Assembly (NCBI RefSeq): GCF_014297365.1
Contig: NZ_JACOQD010000002.1
Coordinates: 124,001-188,000 of the forward strand
From: Winogradskyella echinorum
GTDB taxonomy: Bacteria; Bacteroidota; Bacteroidia; Flavobacteriales; Flavobacteriaceae
Reading direction: 5' to 3'
DNA: 64,000 bases
Translations under genes and position numbers: made by a program
Notes under the pieces: generated by a model
The model's database searches: none
Told to the model about the DNA's origin: nothing
Seen by the model: only the letters and a program-made list of their open reading frames with translations
Shown here: positions 1-8,884 of the stretch, one piece after another
Layout of the letters: the number at the start of each line of letters is the position of its first letter
Numbering within the stretch: position 1 is the first letter of the stretch

Positions 1-238
1 AAAGTTTATAGCAATCTTCTACTAATATTGGCTGTTGCATTTTAGCTGATACACGATTGTAGGTATTTAAGAACTCTGTTGTTTTCCCTCCTTTAATCTG
101 CTTTTTATAAGAAGGCATTTTTTTCATTTTATCGACTATGAAATCTAAATCGGTTTTACAGTCACAAGTTTCTGATTGTGCAGTAATTGAAATAGTCCCA
201 AATAAAAAAAGGAGTAGTAGTAAGAATAAATTTTTCAT
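1..238 (-). CDS. Secreted protein, N-terminal part only (runs off the window start)
   Basis: About 79 residues are visible before the window edge. The start is an ATG at 238, followed by a clear signal peptide: a KN basic start, a run of Leu/Phe, then an ITAQ cleavage region. After it comes a CDC motif and a charged helix-like stretch (TDLDFIVDKMKKMPSYKKQ). This beginning loosely resembles secreted flavobacterial proteins annotated as S41 peptidases, but no catalytic part lies in the window, so the function is left open. The product should be exported across the inner membrane. It is on the same strand as the LytTR gene upstream, 98 bases away. Confidence 0.6.
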   Translation of the reverse strand, partial: MKNLFLLLLLFLFGTISITAQSETCDCKTDLDFIVDKMKKMPSYKKQIKGGKTTEFLNTYNRVSAKMQQPILVEDCYKL

Positions 239-336
239 CATTAAGTATTTTTTGTGATTAAACTTTCTGAATCAAAGATATTTTACAAGCTTGTATTATA
301 TCAATTATAATGAGTGTTTGGGGCGAAATAACCTTA

Positions 337-1131
337 TTATGTGGTAGAATTTATTGAAGCTTTAATAGCTGTCTGATATGTTTTTGAAATAGGAACGATA
401 ATATTATGACTAAGAATTACATTGAGCTTTCCATTATCCGTTTTCCATTGCTGAAAATGATATGGATTTATAAGATAGGAGCGGTGTGCTCTTAACAGCT
501 CCGAGAATTCATTATCAATAACTGAAAGTTTATTGCGAATCAATGTTTTTTTTAAACTATCTCCTGAAAGATAAAAGACTTCTATATAATTGTCGGAAGA
601 TTGAATACAGATAACATCATTTAATTGCAAACGTAAACCTTCGTAATTGCCCTCACCACTAATCTCAATTTTTTGATCTTCTAATTGCTTTTCATGATAC
701 TTTCCAAATGCAAATCTTCCGATTAATACAATTGGTAGTATGGTAAGCATTGCTGGTAAAATGATTGCCCTTATATGATACCATAATGTATAAGCATTAG
801 GATTCCAATCGATAACAATGTGCAAATAAAATAGCCTTAAAACAATAATGCCAATTATAATAAATGATAACGTAAAAGCAATTTCACTGGTTAGAAACCA
901 TTTCTTATTTCTTTTTCGATATAACCAATTCTGTAACGGGAGATTAATAAAGTATAAGATAGTTCCTAGTAGACCATAAGCAGGTAAATAAATAAGTTTC
1001 TCTTCATCGCTAAATTCATTAACATCTAAGGGTTCTGTAAAATATAGGAATACAAAAATCCAAATTGCTAGTACTAAACCAATAATAGCATGGTGCTTTA
1101 ACAAAGGATCAAATGGGTAACTTCTTTTCAA
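337..1131 (-). CDS. LytTR-type DNA-binding protein with N-terminal membrane domain
   Basis: 264 residues. Four hydrophobic segments (roughly residues 15-32, 47-67, 79-103 and 120-142) are followed by a linker and a C-terminal LytTR domain (about 165-262). The LytTR hallmarks are the IQSSDNYIEV start, a RNKLS turn and the conserved LLRAHRSYLIN block. Stand-alone membrane LytTR proteins of this design occur in Bacteroidota; they probably sense something at the membrane and bind DNA directly, with no receiver domain. It is divergent from the T9SS cargo gene at 1645, with about 510 bases of AT-rich, motif-rich DNA between them that could be a shared control region. The target genes are unknown. 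Confidence 0.85.
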   Translation of the reverse strand: MKRSYPFDPLLKHHAIIGLVLAIWIFVFLYFTEPLDVNEFSDEEKLIYLPAYGLLGTILYFINLPLQNWLYRKRNKKWFLTSEIAFTLSFIIIGIIVLRLFYLHIVIDWNPNAYTLWYHIRAIILPAMLTILPIVLIGRFAFGKYHEKQLEDQKIEISGEGNYEGLRLQLNDVICIQSSDNYIEVFYLSGDSLKKTLIRNKLSVIDNEFSELLRAHRSYLINPYHFQQWKTDNGKLNVILSHNIIVPISKTYQTAIKASINSTT

Positions 1132-1644
1132 TAGAATTTTTTTTTTAGAAACATAAAAATAAGTATTGCTTTTGGAATCATCAATAAATAACGCTCTTGC
1201 TAAAAAAGTATAATCGTCGCTAATTTTTTATTTATAGAGATAACTTACGATTTTATACTAATTCTTTATATACTTGGTTGACTATTTTATAATTTTTTCA
1301 TTTATTTTTTGACAAACCTAAGACGGATAATTTTGGTAAAATAGCAACAACCTAAATACACAATTACATAAAATTTTAGAAATATTTCTTCATTTTGGTG
1401 TAATCGGTTGTGTAAAACACTGATTTTAAATATCTATTTTTAATAAAATGCGTTCAAATGTGATTTTTGGCTTAAAAAGCGACTTGTACTTCGTCGATTA
1501 AAAATACTTTTAAACGACAATAAATGAATTTTATCGAAAAATTAAATTTTTAATCGATAAAATTTGAATTTAATCGGTTAAGAAATAAGGTTTTATAAGT
1601 TTGCTTAAACAATTTTTTTTAACCAAACTATAATCCTAAATCTT
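1132..1644. other. Long AT-rich divergent intergenic region with nested inverted repeats
   Basis: No gene is seen in these 513 bases. The part before 1645 carries TCGATTAAAAAT at 1494-1505 and its exact inverse at 1546-1557. A second pair (TTTTATCGA near 1530-1538 and TCGATAAAA at 1554-1562) competes for the same right arm. The word TAATCGGTT occurs near 1400 and again near 1571. A -7-like TAAGTTTG sits at 1596-1603, about 40 bases before the ATG at 1645. This suggests a regulated leader or clustered operators, but that is inference. Confidence 0.45.
1309..1335 (+). promoter_or_regulatory. Candidate Bacteroidota promoter
   Basis: TTG at 1309-1311 and TAATTTTG at 1328-1335, separated by 16 bases, fit the Bacteroidota -33/-7 pattern with slightly short spacing. 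If used, transcription toward the T9SS gene would begin about 300 bases before its ATG and give a long structured leader. A closer -7 box at 1596-1603 is an alternative. Confidence 0.3.
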
Positions 1645-3417
1645 ATGAAAAACTTTACCCCTACTTTAGTTTTTTTATTCAGTTTGTGCATTTTTAATTT
1701 ATCAAAAGCACAAGAAAACTTTGGATACAATATCCAACAAAACAATCACAATGACCCTCTAGATTATTTAGAAGATAATTATAATACAGAGAGTGATCTA
1801 CCTCCAAATTTAAACGAAGAAAATTTTAGTAGATTTTCTTCCATTGAATATACTTTTGACGGTAGTTGGTCACCAGCTAATCCTATTGGACTAGCTACAT
1901 CATTAGATGATATAAAAATATTGTCTGGCAAGGCTAGTATTTCCGCTAATACTATTTGCAATAATTTAGTTGTTGAAGCTGGAGCATCTCTAACAATTTC
2001 CGCAGGTGTTACTCTAACAACAACGGTTGTAGATTTATATTCTAGTTCTACAACTTATTCTAATCTCATATCTGATGGTACAATTATTGGCGTGGTCAAT
2101 TATCACAGGTATACAGCGCAAATTGGTACAAATGATTTAATTTCATCTCCGCTAGATGGTCAGTTGTTTGAAACATTTGCTTTAACTAATAGTGATAATT
2201 TGGCTAGTTCTAGTTTTATTAGAGCATTTGCACCTTATGTTACTTCAACAGGGTCGTACCAAAATTATAGTGTAATTACAAATTTGCTTACGCCAATTGA
2301 GTCTGGTATAGGTTATAGAGCAGCTACAACCGATGGAAGCGCTTTAACATTTACTGGCCAGGTAAGAACTACTGATGTTTTAGATATACCGATATCAGAT
2401 GCAACGGCTGGTGGTGCATGGAATTTAATTGGAAATCCTTACGCTTCCTACCTCGATTTTGCAACGTTTTTTGAGTTAAACAAATCAGAACTTGAAAACA
2501 CGTCTTTTATGGCTGTTTATGGTTATGATGGAAATGCTTCAGATGGTTGGACGGTTTGGAACCAAGCTACCATAGACTCTCCAGCTGTAACCGAATTAAT
2601 TGCGCCAGGACAGGCCTTTTTTGTAAAAGCAAAAACGGGTGGTGGATTAATTGATTTTACTACTGATATGCGTACCATAGGTTCATCTGATGATTTTATA
2701 TTAGGTAGACCACAACAATCACCACATTATGGTTACATAAAATTAGATATTGAAGCGGACGATTCTAATTTTGAAACGGATATTTATTTTAATAGTAATG
2801 CATCCAAAGGATTTGATACTGGGTATGATGCGGCACTATATGGACAAACGCCACCTTCATTTTCAATTTACACAGAACTTGTTGAAAATAATACAGGTGT
2901 ACCATTTGCCATTCAAGCGCTAAATCCTGAATCTATGGATGATGTTGTAATTCCATTGGGCCTTAATGTATCTCAAGGACACGAGGTAACTATTAGCAAA
3001 ATTGCTGGTGATTTACCCGAAGACATAAATGTATATATAGAAGACACTGCAAATAATACATTTACTTTAATAAACACTAGCGATTATGTATTTACGGCAA
3101 CCGAAGATCTATCTGGTGTAGGACGTTTTTACGTTAGGTTTGAAAAAAATCTACTTGGAACAGTTGACACTCATTTAAATGAATTAAATATTTATTCTGA
3201 TAATTCAAATAAAACGATTGTTGTTGCTGGTCAACTTCAAAATAATGCAGCTACCAAACTATATGATGTTAATGGTCGTATGGTGATGTCTACTTCGCTA
3301 AATTCAAATATGTTGAGCCAAGTAATAGATGTAAGTCATTTAACTACTGGTATTTATATTATTGAGATAGACAATGAAATAAATGGAAATTATACACAAA
3401 AGCTTATAATTAAATAA
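1645..3417 (+). CDS. Secreted T9SS type A sorting-domain protein
   Basis: 590 residues. A signal peptide (about residues 1-23, ending LSKAQ) is followed by a long Ser/Thr/Asn-rich beta-type region. The C-terminal 80 residues form a Por secretion tail: LNIYSDNSNKTIVV, KLYDVNGRMV, VSHLTTGIYIIEI and a final KLIIK. Such tails send proteins through the type IX secretion system and are removed at the cell surface. The central part has GAxLTIxxGxTLT-like repeats near residues 112-125, seen in many adhesin-like surface proteins of the family. No enzyme motif was found, so a surface or adhesion role is the likeliest. A strong hairpin follows the stop codon. Confidence 0.85.
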   Translation: MKNFTPTLVFLFSLCIFNLSKAQENFGYNIQQNNHNDPLDYLEDNYNTESDLPPNLNEENFSRFSSIEYTFDGSWSPANPIGLATSLDDIKILSGKASISANTICNNLVVEAGASLTISAGVTLTTTVVDLYSSSTTYSNLISDGTIIGVVNYHRYTAQIGTNDLISSPLDGQLFETFALTNSDNLASSSFIRAFAPYVTSTGSYQNYSVITNLLTPIESGIGYRAATTDGSALTFTGQVRTTDVLDIPISDATAGGAWNLIGNPYASYLDFATFFELNKSELENTSFMAVYGYDGNASDGWTVWNQATIDSPAVTELIAPGQAFFVKAKTGGGLIDFTTDMRTIGSSDDFILGRPQQSPHYGYIKLDIEADDSNFETDIYFNSNASKGFDTGYDAALYGQTPPSFSIYTELVENNTGVPFAIQALNPESMDDVVIPLGLNVSQGHEVTISKIAGDLPEDINVYIEDTANNTFTLINTSDYVFTATEDLSGVGRFYVRFEKNLLGTVDTHLNELNIYSDNSNKTIVVAGQLQNNAATKLYDVNGRMVMSTSLNSNMLSQVIDVSHLTTGIYIIEIDNEINGNYTQKLIIK

Positions 3418-3442
3418 TAACCCTTTTTTAAATATATAATTA

Positions 3443-3480
3443 AAAGCAGCCATAATAAGTAATTATGGCTGCTTTGCTTT
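3443..3480 (+). terminator. Rho-independent terminator after the T9SS gene
   Basis: A perfect 14-bp stem (3443-3456 with 3462-3475) and a 5-base loop, ending in a T-rich run, 26 bases after the stop codon at 3417. Confidence 0.8.
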
Positions 3481-3612
3481 CAGTAAATGTAATAAATTGA
3501 TGTTTTCGTATTAAAGTAAAGGAAAAAGTAAATTCCTTCTAATACATAAAGTGAATCATATAAATCTAAATATTGCTTTTGGTTTTTACAAGAAAATAGC
3601 GTTCTTGCTGCT

Positions 3613-4398
3613 ATGTTTGATAAACGTTACTATTATCTTATAAAAATTCAATATTTAGGCTACCGGTTTCATGGTTGGCAAAAACAACCAGATGTAAAAA
3701 CAGTGCACCTTATGATTGATCGTACATTGAAATTTATACTAAAAGATGTACGATTTAAAACCTTAGGTGCTGGTAGAACTGACGCTATGGTTTCAGCTAA
3801 TGAAGCCGCTTTAGAGTTGTTTATTTATAATGAGCCAATTGAAAATTTTGAAGTTTTCTTAGAGTTATTCAACCATAATTTACCACAAGATATTAGAGCT
3901 TTATCGATTATTGAAGTAGATAAGAAATTTAATATTATACAAGATTCTAAAATAAAAGAATACCACTATGTGTTTTCTCAAGGTCAAAAAAACCATCCCT
4001 TTTGTGCACCAATATTAACAACTATTTTAGAACCATTAGATGTTGATTTAATGAACGAAGGTGCCAAGCTATTTGTTGGTGTTCACAATTTTAAAACCTA
4101 TTGTTATCGTGCCACAGACAAAGGTGAATACTTTAGAACAATAGAATCCTCAGAAATAATAGATAATGACTTGTATGTAGCAAATTTCTTTCCTAAAAAT
4201 TCTTACGTTTTTAAAGTACGAGGTAAAGGGTTTATGCGAAATCAAATTAGACTAATGTTTGGGTGTTTAATTAAACTTGGTAGAGGTGAAGTAACACTTC
4301 AATATATAGAAAACACATTAAAAGCCGAAAGTAAAGAAGTGATGGATTATATAGCTCCAGCTTCTGGCTTAATTTTACACTCAGTTGATTTTGAATAA
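3613..4398 (+). CDS. Divergent TruA-family tRNA pseudouridine synthase
   Basis: 261 residues. The TruA-like start (YYYLIKIQYLGYRFHGWQKQP) is followed by the catalytic-aspartate motif GAGRTDAMVSA near residue 55 and a C-terminal second half with FKVRGKGFMRNQIRLM. In canonical TruA the motif reads GRTDAGVHA or GRTDTGVHA; here MVSA replaces GVHA, though the catalytic Asp is kept. This matches a second TruA-like group common in Flavobacteriaceae beside the housekeeping enzyme. Its RNA target is therefore uncertain (inference). It stands alone between two hairpins. The ATG at 3613 gives the family-typical N-terminus. Confidence 0.8.
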   Translation: MFDKRYYYLIKIQYLGYRFHGWQKQPDVKTVHLMIDRTLKFILKDVRFKTLGAGRTDAMVSANEAALELFIYNEPIENFEVFLELFNHNLPQDIRALSIIEVDKKFNIIQDSKIKEYHYVFSQGQKNHPFCAPILTTILEPLDVDLMNEGAKLFVGVHNFKTYCYRATDKGEYFRTIESSEIIDNDLYVANFFPKNSYVFKVRGKGFMRNQIRLMFGCLIKLGRGEVTLQYIENTLKAESKEVMDYIAPASGLILHSVDFE

Positions 4399-4400
4399 AA

Positions 4401-4431
4401 AAAGGAATTAGTACATTATACTAACTCCTTT
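4401..4431. terminator. Bidirectional hairpin between convergent genes
   Basis: A 13-base arm (4401-4413) pairs with 4419-4431 with one mismatch, flanked by A and T runs. It separates the truA-like gene from the convergent membrane-protein gene and could end transcription both ways. Confidence 0.7.
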
Positions 4432-4452
4432 ATAAATTTGGTTGGTTATAAC

Positions 4453-4902
4453 TTATTTTATCCAGCCATTTCTAGCCGATCCTCTAGCAAATAATATTAA
4501 TAAAAGTGCAACAGCAGGAATAGCTATTGCCATTGATAATTCAAATGCATTGATGGTTAAATTCATATCTGCATAAATATCATTTAAAATATAGTTATGC
4601 AATACTTGTCCTAAGACAGCTATAAATGATATTATAAACATTGGTTTTGCCCAAGTCTTTCTCATTAATAAAAATATGCAGCCCAAAAGGCCAGTAAAAA
4701 CAGCTAATGCATAACATGCTGTATACCACGCAGGGAAATCTAGTAATTGAAACGCTTGTTGCCTTTCATCTAGTTGAGAAATCATTTCATCTGTCATATA
4801 AGCATCAGCTATATATGCCATAACTCCCATTCCATTCCAGATTAGTGCAACGACACTTATAATCCAAAACCAAATAGGTGGTTTGCTCATTGAATTTGTC
4901 AT
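4453..4902 (-). CDS. Small four-helix integral membrane protein, function unknown
   Basis: 149 residues with four hydrophobic segments, at about 10-30, 58-80, 86-107 and 118-139. A DERQQAF-type polar loop lies between helices 1 and 2. Similar proteins in Flavobacteriaceae are annotated as hypothetical or, without real support, as sugar transporters. No catalytic or transport motif is visible, so the role is unknown. A second possible start, MSKPP, lies four codons downstream. It is convergent with the truA-like gene, and no partner gene is adjacent. Confidence 0.65.
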   Translation of the reverse strand: MTNSMSKPPIWFWIISVVALIWNGMGVMAYIADAYMTDEMISQLDERQQAFQLLDFPAWYTACYALAVFTGLLGCIFLLMRKTWAKPMFIISFIAVLGQVLHNYILNDIYADMNLTINAFELSMAIAIPAVALLLILFARGSARNGWIK

Positions 4903-5028
4903 AAAAAGTTGATTTAATTAGTTAGTATCGGCATCTAAAATGTACCAATTTATTCAACAATTTATGAAAAATTATAAGAAACACTAATTTCAGTAAGAAA
5001 TTAGTTAATGAAAAGTTGGGAAATAAAA

Positions 5029-5250
5029 TTAACCTACAACGTGTAATTTCGGATTCTTATCAACGAATTTACCATCGACAGATTCTCCTAAAATAAGAAC
5101 TTCTTTAGAACGTTCGTACATTTTTATCGCACGATGCATCTGTAATTTAGTTCCGCTATAAAGTTTTACGCCTGATTTTGAGCCTTTGTTTCTAATCTCA
5201 ATATAGTAACCGTCTTTGAGTTTTGTTGGTCTTGTTGCTGGTCTACCCAT
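5029..5250 (-). CDS. Small conserved basic protein
   Basis: 73 residues if started at the ATG at 5250 (MGRPATRPTKLKDG). An in-frame ATG at 5307 would add 19 hydrophobic, poorly coding residues (YYYALLLKH) that look like untranslated leader, so the shorter start is preferred. The body is rich in Lys/Arg, with a GYYIEIRNKGSKSG stretch followed by an amphipathic helix (LQMHRAIKMYERSKE). It appears to be a small cytoplasmic protein conserved among flavobacteria. Nucleic-acid binding is possible from the charge, but no known domain was recognised. Confidence 0.6.
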   Translation of the reverse strand: MGRPATRPTKLKDGYYIEIRNKGSKSGVKLYSGTKLQMHRAIKMYERSKEVLILGESVDGKFVDKNPKLHVVG

Positions 5251-5501
5251 AAAAGTTAATGTGTGTTTTAAAAGTAGTGCATAATAGTAAAAAATCTCAC
5301 AACACACAAGTTAATTCAAAACAAAATATACAATATTAATTATGTTATTTTTTTTAACATCCATATAATAACTTAACATAATTTTATGTTAAGCTCATCC
5401 TTTAATCGTTAAACCTTGTTAAGTCACTTGACAACTCTTGTATGGCCATTATATTAAGAACAGAACGAAAATACAAACCAATAAAAATTAGAACAATAGT
5501 T

Positions 5502-5999
5502 ATGAGTTATTTAAACATTAGAGACGAAAAATCATTATCAACTGTTGTAGAACTAAACACTTTATTAGCAAATTATCACATTTATTATCAAAACCTAAGA
5601 AATTTCCATTGGAATGTATTAGGCGAGAATTTTTTTGATTTGCATAATAAGTTTGAAGAACTCTATACGGATGCAAGATTAAAAATAGATGAAATTGCAG
5701 AGCGTATATTGACTTTGCGTTATCATCCTATGAGCCATCTCAAAGATTACCTCAATACAGCATCCATTAAGGAGGCAGCGTCTAAATTAACTGATAAGGA
5801 AATGGTTAAAGTAATATTAGACAACCATTCTGTTTTACTTAAGCAAATGTCAGTGGTAATAGAAAATGCCGAGAAATCTAAAGATGAAGGAACCATAGAC
5901 TTAATTGGTGCATATATTAGAGAGCTAGAGAAAAGTAGTTGGATGTTAGATGCGTTTTCAAAAGAAACGACATCGCAATTAAATGTTAGCGTTATGTAA
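5502..5999 (+). CDS. dps: Dps-like ferritin, DNA-protecting protein
   Basis: 165 residues from the ATG at 5502 (MSYLNIRDEKS). An in-frame ATG 60 bases upstream gives an implausible Arg/Lys-rich extension and is not used. The Dps signature is present: YHIYYQNLRNFHWNVLGENFFDLHNKFEELYTDA. This supplies the inter-subunit ferroxidase His, Asp and Glu ligands (HW, DLH, E). A helical C-terminal half follows. Dps forms a 12-subunit shell that oxidises iron with hydrogen peroxide and protects DNA during stress. It heads a plus-strand block of stress-type genes (MscS, DUF1328, small lipoprotein). Confidence 0.9.
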   Translation: MSYLNIRDEKSLSTVVELNTLLANYHIYYQNLRNFHWNVLGENFFDLHNKFEELYTDARLKIDEIAERILTLRYHPMSHLKDYLNTASIKEAASKLTDKEMVKVILDNHSVLLKQMSVVIENAEKSKDEGTIDLIGAYIRELEKSSWMLDAFSKETTSQLNVSVM

Positions 6000-6053
6000 T
6001 CTTGTATTTATCCTAAAAAAAACAAAGAGTATTAATAACAAACATTAAAAACA

Positions 6054-6956
6054 ATGAAAGAGCAATTTAGTACAGCTTTTGGAAATCTAATAGATAAACT
6101 TCAAGGCTGGTTTAACACAACAATAGAATACATACCAAACTTTATTTTAGCAATTTTAGTGATGATTACGTCCTATTTTGCTGCTAAATACATTAGTAAA
6201 TTTGTAGGAAAGTTAGTTTCTAAAAAAATAGAACAAGCATCAATTAAAAATGCAATTGCCAGAGTCAGTGCAGTTGTTGTAGTAGCCTTAGGTTTATTTA
6301 TAGCACTAGGTGTTATGAATTTGGGTAAAGCCTTAACATCATTATTAGCAGGTGCAGGCGTTGTAGGTTTAGCAATAGGTTTAGCCTTACAAGGTACTTT
6401 GGCAAATACATTTGCCGGACTTATTTTATCCTTTAGAAAGAAAATACAAATTGGAGATTGGGTAGAGACAACTGGCTTTGCGGGTGAAGTAATGGATATT
6501 AATCTTAAAGATTTTACCTTAAAGGAATCGGACAATAATATTGTTGTAATTCCTAATAAAACAATCTTAGAAAACCCATTAAAAAATTACTCTTTAACCA
6601 CAAGAATGAGAGTTTTTATAGAGTGTGGTGTAGGTTATGAATCTGATTTAGAAATGGTAGAGGAACTTACCAAAAATGTTATTGCTAACACCTTTGAACA
6701 AGTAAAATATGCAAATGATGTGGAGTTTTATTATACCGAGTTTGGTGGAAGTTCTATTAACTACTTATGTCGTTTTTGGATAGATGCAGAAAGTATGCTC
6801 GAAAAAATGCGGGCAAAGACAAAAGCTATTATAGAAATAAAAAAGGCTTATGATAAAGAAGGAATTAATATTCCATTTCCAATTAGAACACTTCAATTTG
6901 ATAATAAGCTAAGTGTAAAATCTAGTGATTTGCATCAAATGGCCTCCAAGAATTAG
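6054..6956 (+). CDS. mscS: Small-conductance mechanosensitive channel (MscS family)
   Basis: 300 residues, close to E. coli MscS in length. Membrane helices are at about 25-45, 65-85 and 90-125. The pore helix is a Gly/Ala-rich run (LAGAGVVGLAIGLALQGTLANTFAGL), followed by the beta-domain motif IGDWVETTGFAGEVMDI and an alpha/beta C-terminal vestibule ending near FPIRTLQF. It would release solutes on hypo-osmotic shock at the inner membrane. It lies 54 bases after dps and may share its transcript. A second, larger MscS homologue is at 9277-10515. Confidence 0.9.
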   Translation: MKEQFSTAFGNLIDKLQGWFNTTIEYIPNFILAILVMITSYFAAKYISKFVGKLVSKKIEQASIKNAIARVSAVVVVALGLFIALGVMNLGKALTSLLAGAGVVGLAIGLALQGTLANTFAGLILSFRKKIQIGDWVETTGFAGEVMDINLKDFTLKESDNNIVVIPNKTILENPLKNYSLTTRMRVFIECGVGYESDLEMVEELTKNVIANTFEQVKYANDVEFYYTEFGGSSINYLCRFWIDAESMLEKMRAKTKAIIEIKKAYDKEGINIPFPIRTLQFDNKLSVKSSDLHQMASKN

Positions 6957-7070
6957 AATATGCGTTAACATGTAACGCAAAAGAGCAAAGATGTGGCTTT
7001 AATCTAAGATATCTTTGTACTGTAAGGTTCTGAAAGACAGAATGCTTCATTAACATTAAAACTAAAAATT

Positions 7071-7232
7071 ATGTTACGTTGGACAATCACATTTGTAATA
7101 ATTGCAATAATAGCTGGAGTCTTAGGATTTGGCGGAATAGCAGGAGCCTCTGCAGGAATTGCTAAAATATGCTTCTTTATATTCTTAATCCTATTTGTAT
7201 TATCTCTTTTTAAAGGGTTAGTCAAAAAATAG
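7071..7232 (+). CDS. DUF1328 (UPF0391, YtjA-like) small membrane protein
   Basis: 53 residues ([22 protein letters not shown]...). Two hydrophobic stretches are separated by the [12 protein letters not shown] turn typical of DUF1328, and the end is KGLVKK. DUF1328 proteins are stress-induced inner-membrane peptides of unknown mechanism. The placement after dps and mscS and before a small lipoprotein supports a general-stress block. Its stop at 7230-7232 precedes the next start by 41 bases. Confidence 0.85.
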   Translation: MLRWTITFVIIAIIAGVLGFGGIAGASAGIAKICFFIFLILFVLSLFKGLVKK

Positions 7233-7273
7233 TATTGAGAACCATAATATATTAATCACAAAAAAATAAAACA

Positions 7274-7447
7274 ATGAAAAAATTATCATATTTATTTATC
7301 GCATTATTTAGTCTAAGTTTAATAACAACGAGTTGTAGAGAAGAAAAATCGACTGGTGAAAAAATAGAGGAGGCAGTAGATGATACTGGAGATGCTATAG
7401 AAGATGCTGCTGACGAAGTTGAAGATGCAGTTGATGACAATAAATAA
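7274..7447 (+). CDS. Small acidic lipoprotein
   Basis: 57 residues. A lipoprotein signal peptide (MKKLSYLFIALFSLSLITTSC, lipobox Cys at 21) is followed by a short, highly acidic tail of about 35 residues. That tail has a heptad-like repeat of D/E, A and V (EEAVDD, EDAADE, EDAVDD). The mature peptide is probably an amphipathic helix anchored in a membrane. Proteins of this kind occur next to stress genes in flavobacteria, and the function is unknown. A terminator hairpin follows at once. Confidence 0.75.
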   Translation: MKKLSYLFIALFSLSLITTSCREEKSTGEKIEEAVDDTGDAIEDAADEVEDAVDDNK

Positions 7448-7471
7448 TTTTCACAATAATTATAATACCAG

Positions 7472-7500
7472 AAAGCCATCTAATTAGATGGCTTTTTTTA
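7472..7500 (+). terminator. Rho-independent terminator of the stress block
   Basis: A perfect 24-bp palindrome (7472-7495, arms AAAGCCATCTAA and its inverse) runs directly into seven T residues. It lies 25 bases after the small lipoprotein gene. Confidence 0.85.
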
Positions 7501-7522
7501 CTTTTATAGAAACTAAAGAAAT

Positions 7523-8200
7523 ATGAGCTACAGCATACCTAAAGAAGCACTTTCCTTTTTTAAAAAATTAGAAAAAAACAATGATAGAGATTGGTTTAAT
7601 GAACATAAACCAGAGTTTAAAGCTATTGAGGCAAAGGTGAAAGCCGCTTATAATCATTTAGGAGAATTAATGAACGCTCATGATCAAATAGAAAAAATAA
7701 AAATGTTTAGAATATATAGGGATGTACGTTTTTCTAAAAATAAGCAGCCTTATAAAACGCATTTTGGCGGTTCTTTTGCTAGAAAAAAACCAGAGTTAAG
7801 AGGTGGCTATTATTTGCACATTCAACCTAATAACGAGTCTTTTATTGCTACAGGATTTTGGCAACCTAGCAAAGAGGATTTGCTGAGAATTAGAAAGGAA
7901 TTTGAAATGGACGATAGTGAAATGAGAGCTATTTTAAAGGATAAAACTTTTAAAGTTACTTGGGGAGATTTTGTAGGTGATGAATTAAAGACGGCACCAA
8001 AAGGCTTTGATAAAGAGCATGCTGCTATAGATCTAATTCGCAGAAAACAATTTATTTTTACTAAAAAATATACAGATCGAGAAGTTGTTGCTGATGGTTT
8101 TTTAGAAGAGGTTAATAAATCATTTAAAGATATAAGACCATATTTTAATTATATGAGTGATGTTCTAACAACAAACTTAAATGGAGAATCGTTGCTTTAA
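7523..8200 (+). CDS. DUF2461 domain protein
   Basis: 225 residues, the usual length of the family. The DUF2461 pattern is visible along the whole protein: FFKKLEKNNDRDWFNEHKPEF at the start, then FRIYRDVRFSKNKQPYKTHFGG, a GGYYLHIQP block, and KGFDKEHAAIDLIRRKQF near residue 165. The biochemical role of this cytoplasmic family is unknown. The gene is convergent with 8208-8624, with only seven bases between the stops. Confidence 0.85.
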   Translation: MSYSIPKEALSFFKKLEKNNDRDWFNEHKPEFKAIEAKVKAAYNHLGELMNAHDQIEKIKMFRIYRDVRFSKNKQPYKTHFGGSFARKKPELRGGYYLHIQPNNESFIATGFWQPSKEDLLRIRKEFEMDDSEMRAILKDKTFKVTWGDFVGDELKTAPKGFDKEHAAIDLIRRKQFIFTKKYTDREVVADGFLEEVNKSFKDIRPYFNYMSDVLTTNLNGESLL

Positions 8201-8207
8201 AATTAAT

Positions 8208-8624
8208 CTAAACAGCAATTAAAACCTCTGGTTTAACAAAAGCCTGTACACTATCTATTAAACGTTCCTTTACAATATTCATCATACGTTTATTAAGTGC
8301 AGAGGAATTCTGAATATATAACTCATATTCTTCAACAGTAAACTGACCTATTATCATTCCTTTTATGGAATTTCTAAACTTCATGTCTTTTTGTATGGAA
8401 TTATCAATATAGGCTAATTGCTTAGGTAGTGACAAATCATAAAATACATTTTTCCTTTTAGCTATGTAATTATTAAAAACTGCTATCAGTAAATTATGCT
8501 GCATTTTTATTATTGGTCGCAAAGTTTTATTCTGAAATAATTCATCGCTACCCATTGAGTCATAAATTTTTGCAGATTCTATAATTGGTCTTATAGCGAG
8601 TAGGTCTTCAGTTCTAGAAGTCAT
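8208..8624 (-). CDS. Conserved helical protein of unknown function (glyoxalase-annotated group)
   Basis: 138 residues, predicted mostly helical, without signal peptide or membrane segment. The conserved-looking core is NKTLRPIIKMQHNLL followed by KFRNSIKGMIIGQFTVEEYELYIQN. Close relatives in Flavobacteriaceae are often labelled glyoxalase, but no metal-binding vicinal-oxygen-chelate pattern is visible, so that name should not be trusted. It is convergent with the DUF2461 gene; its own upstream region (8625-8884) is shared with the divergent thioesterase. Confidence 0.6.
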   Translation of the reverse strand: MTSRTEDLLAIRPIIESAKIYDSMGSDELFQNKTLRPIIKMQHNLLIAVFNNYIAKRKNVFYDLSLPKQLAYIDNSIQKDMKFRNSIKGMIIGQFTVEEYELYIQNSSALNKRMMNIVKERLIDSVQAFVKPEVLIAV

Positions 8625-8884
8625 ATACAGATTATTAACGGGTTAATACGGAATTAAATTTAGGTATTAACAAAGCATATATGCCTAAAGACTAAATATG
8701 TTGTTAACTTGGTTATTAACAATACCAATTTTTATATTCATTTTTCTAATCTTATTCAATTTAAAATGTGCCTTTAAATCTTATCTTTGAATAAAATCAT
8801 CGCTTATAAACCAATGTTTAAAAAGTTAGATTTTAATTAAGTATATCTTAATATCTGTTAAGATTAATAACATAAATTACTTAA

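Noticed and set aside
8208..8624. Glyoxalase function
   Set aside because: The label is used for relatives, but no metal-binding motif or two-domain VOC pattern is visible.
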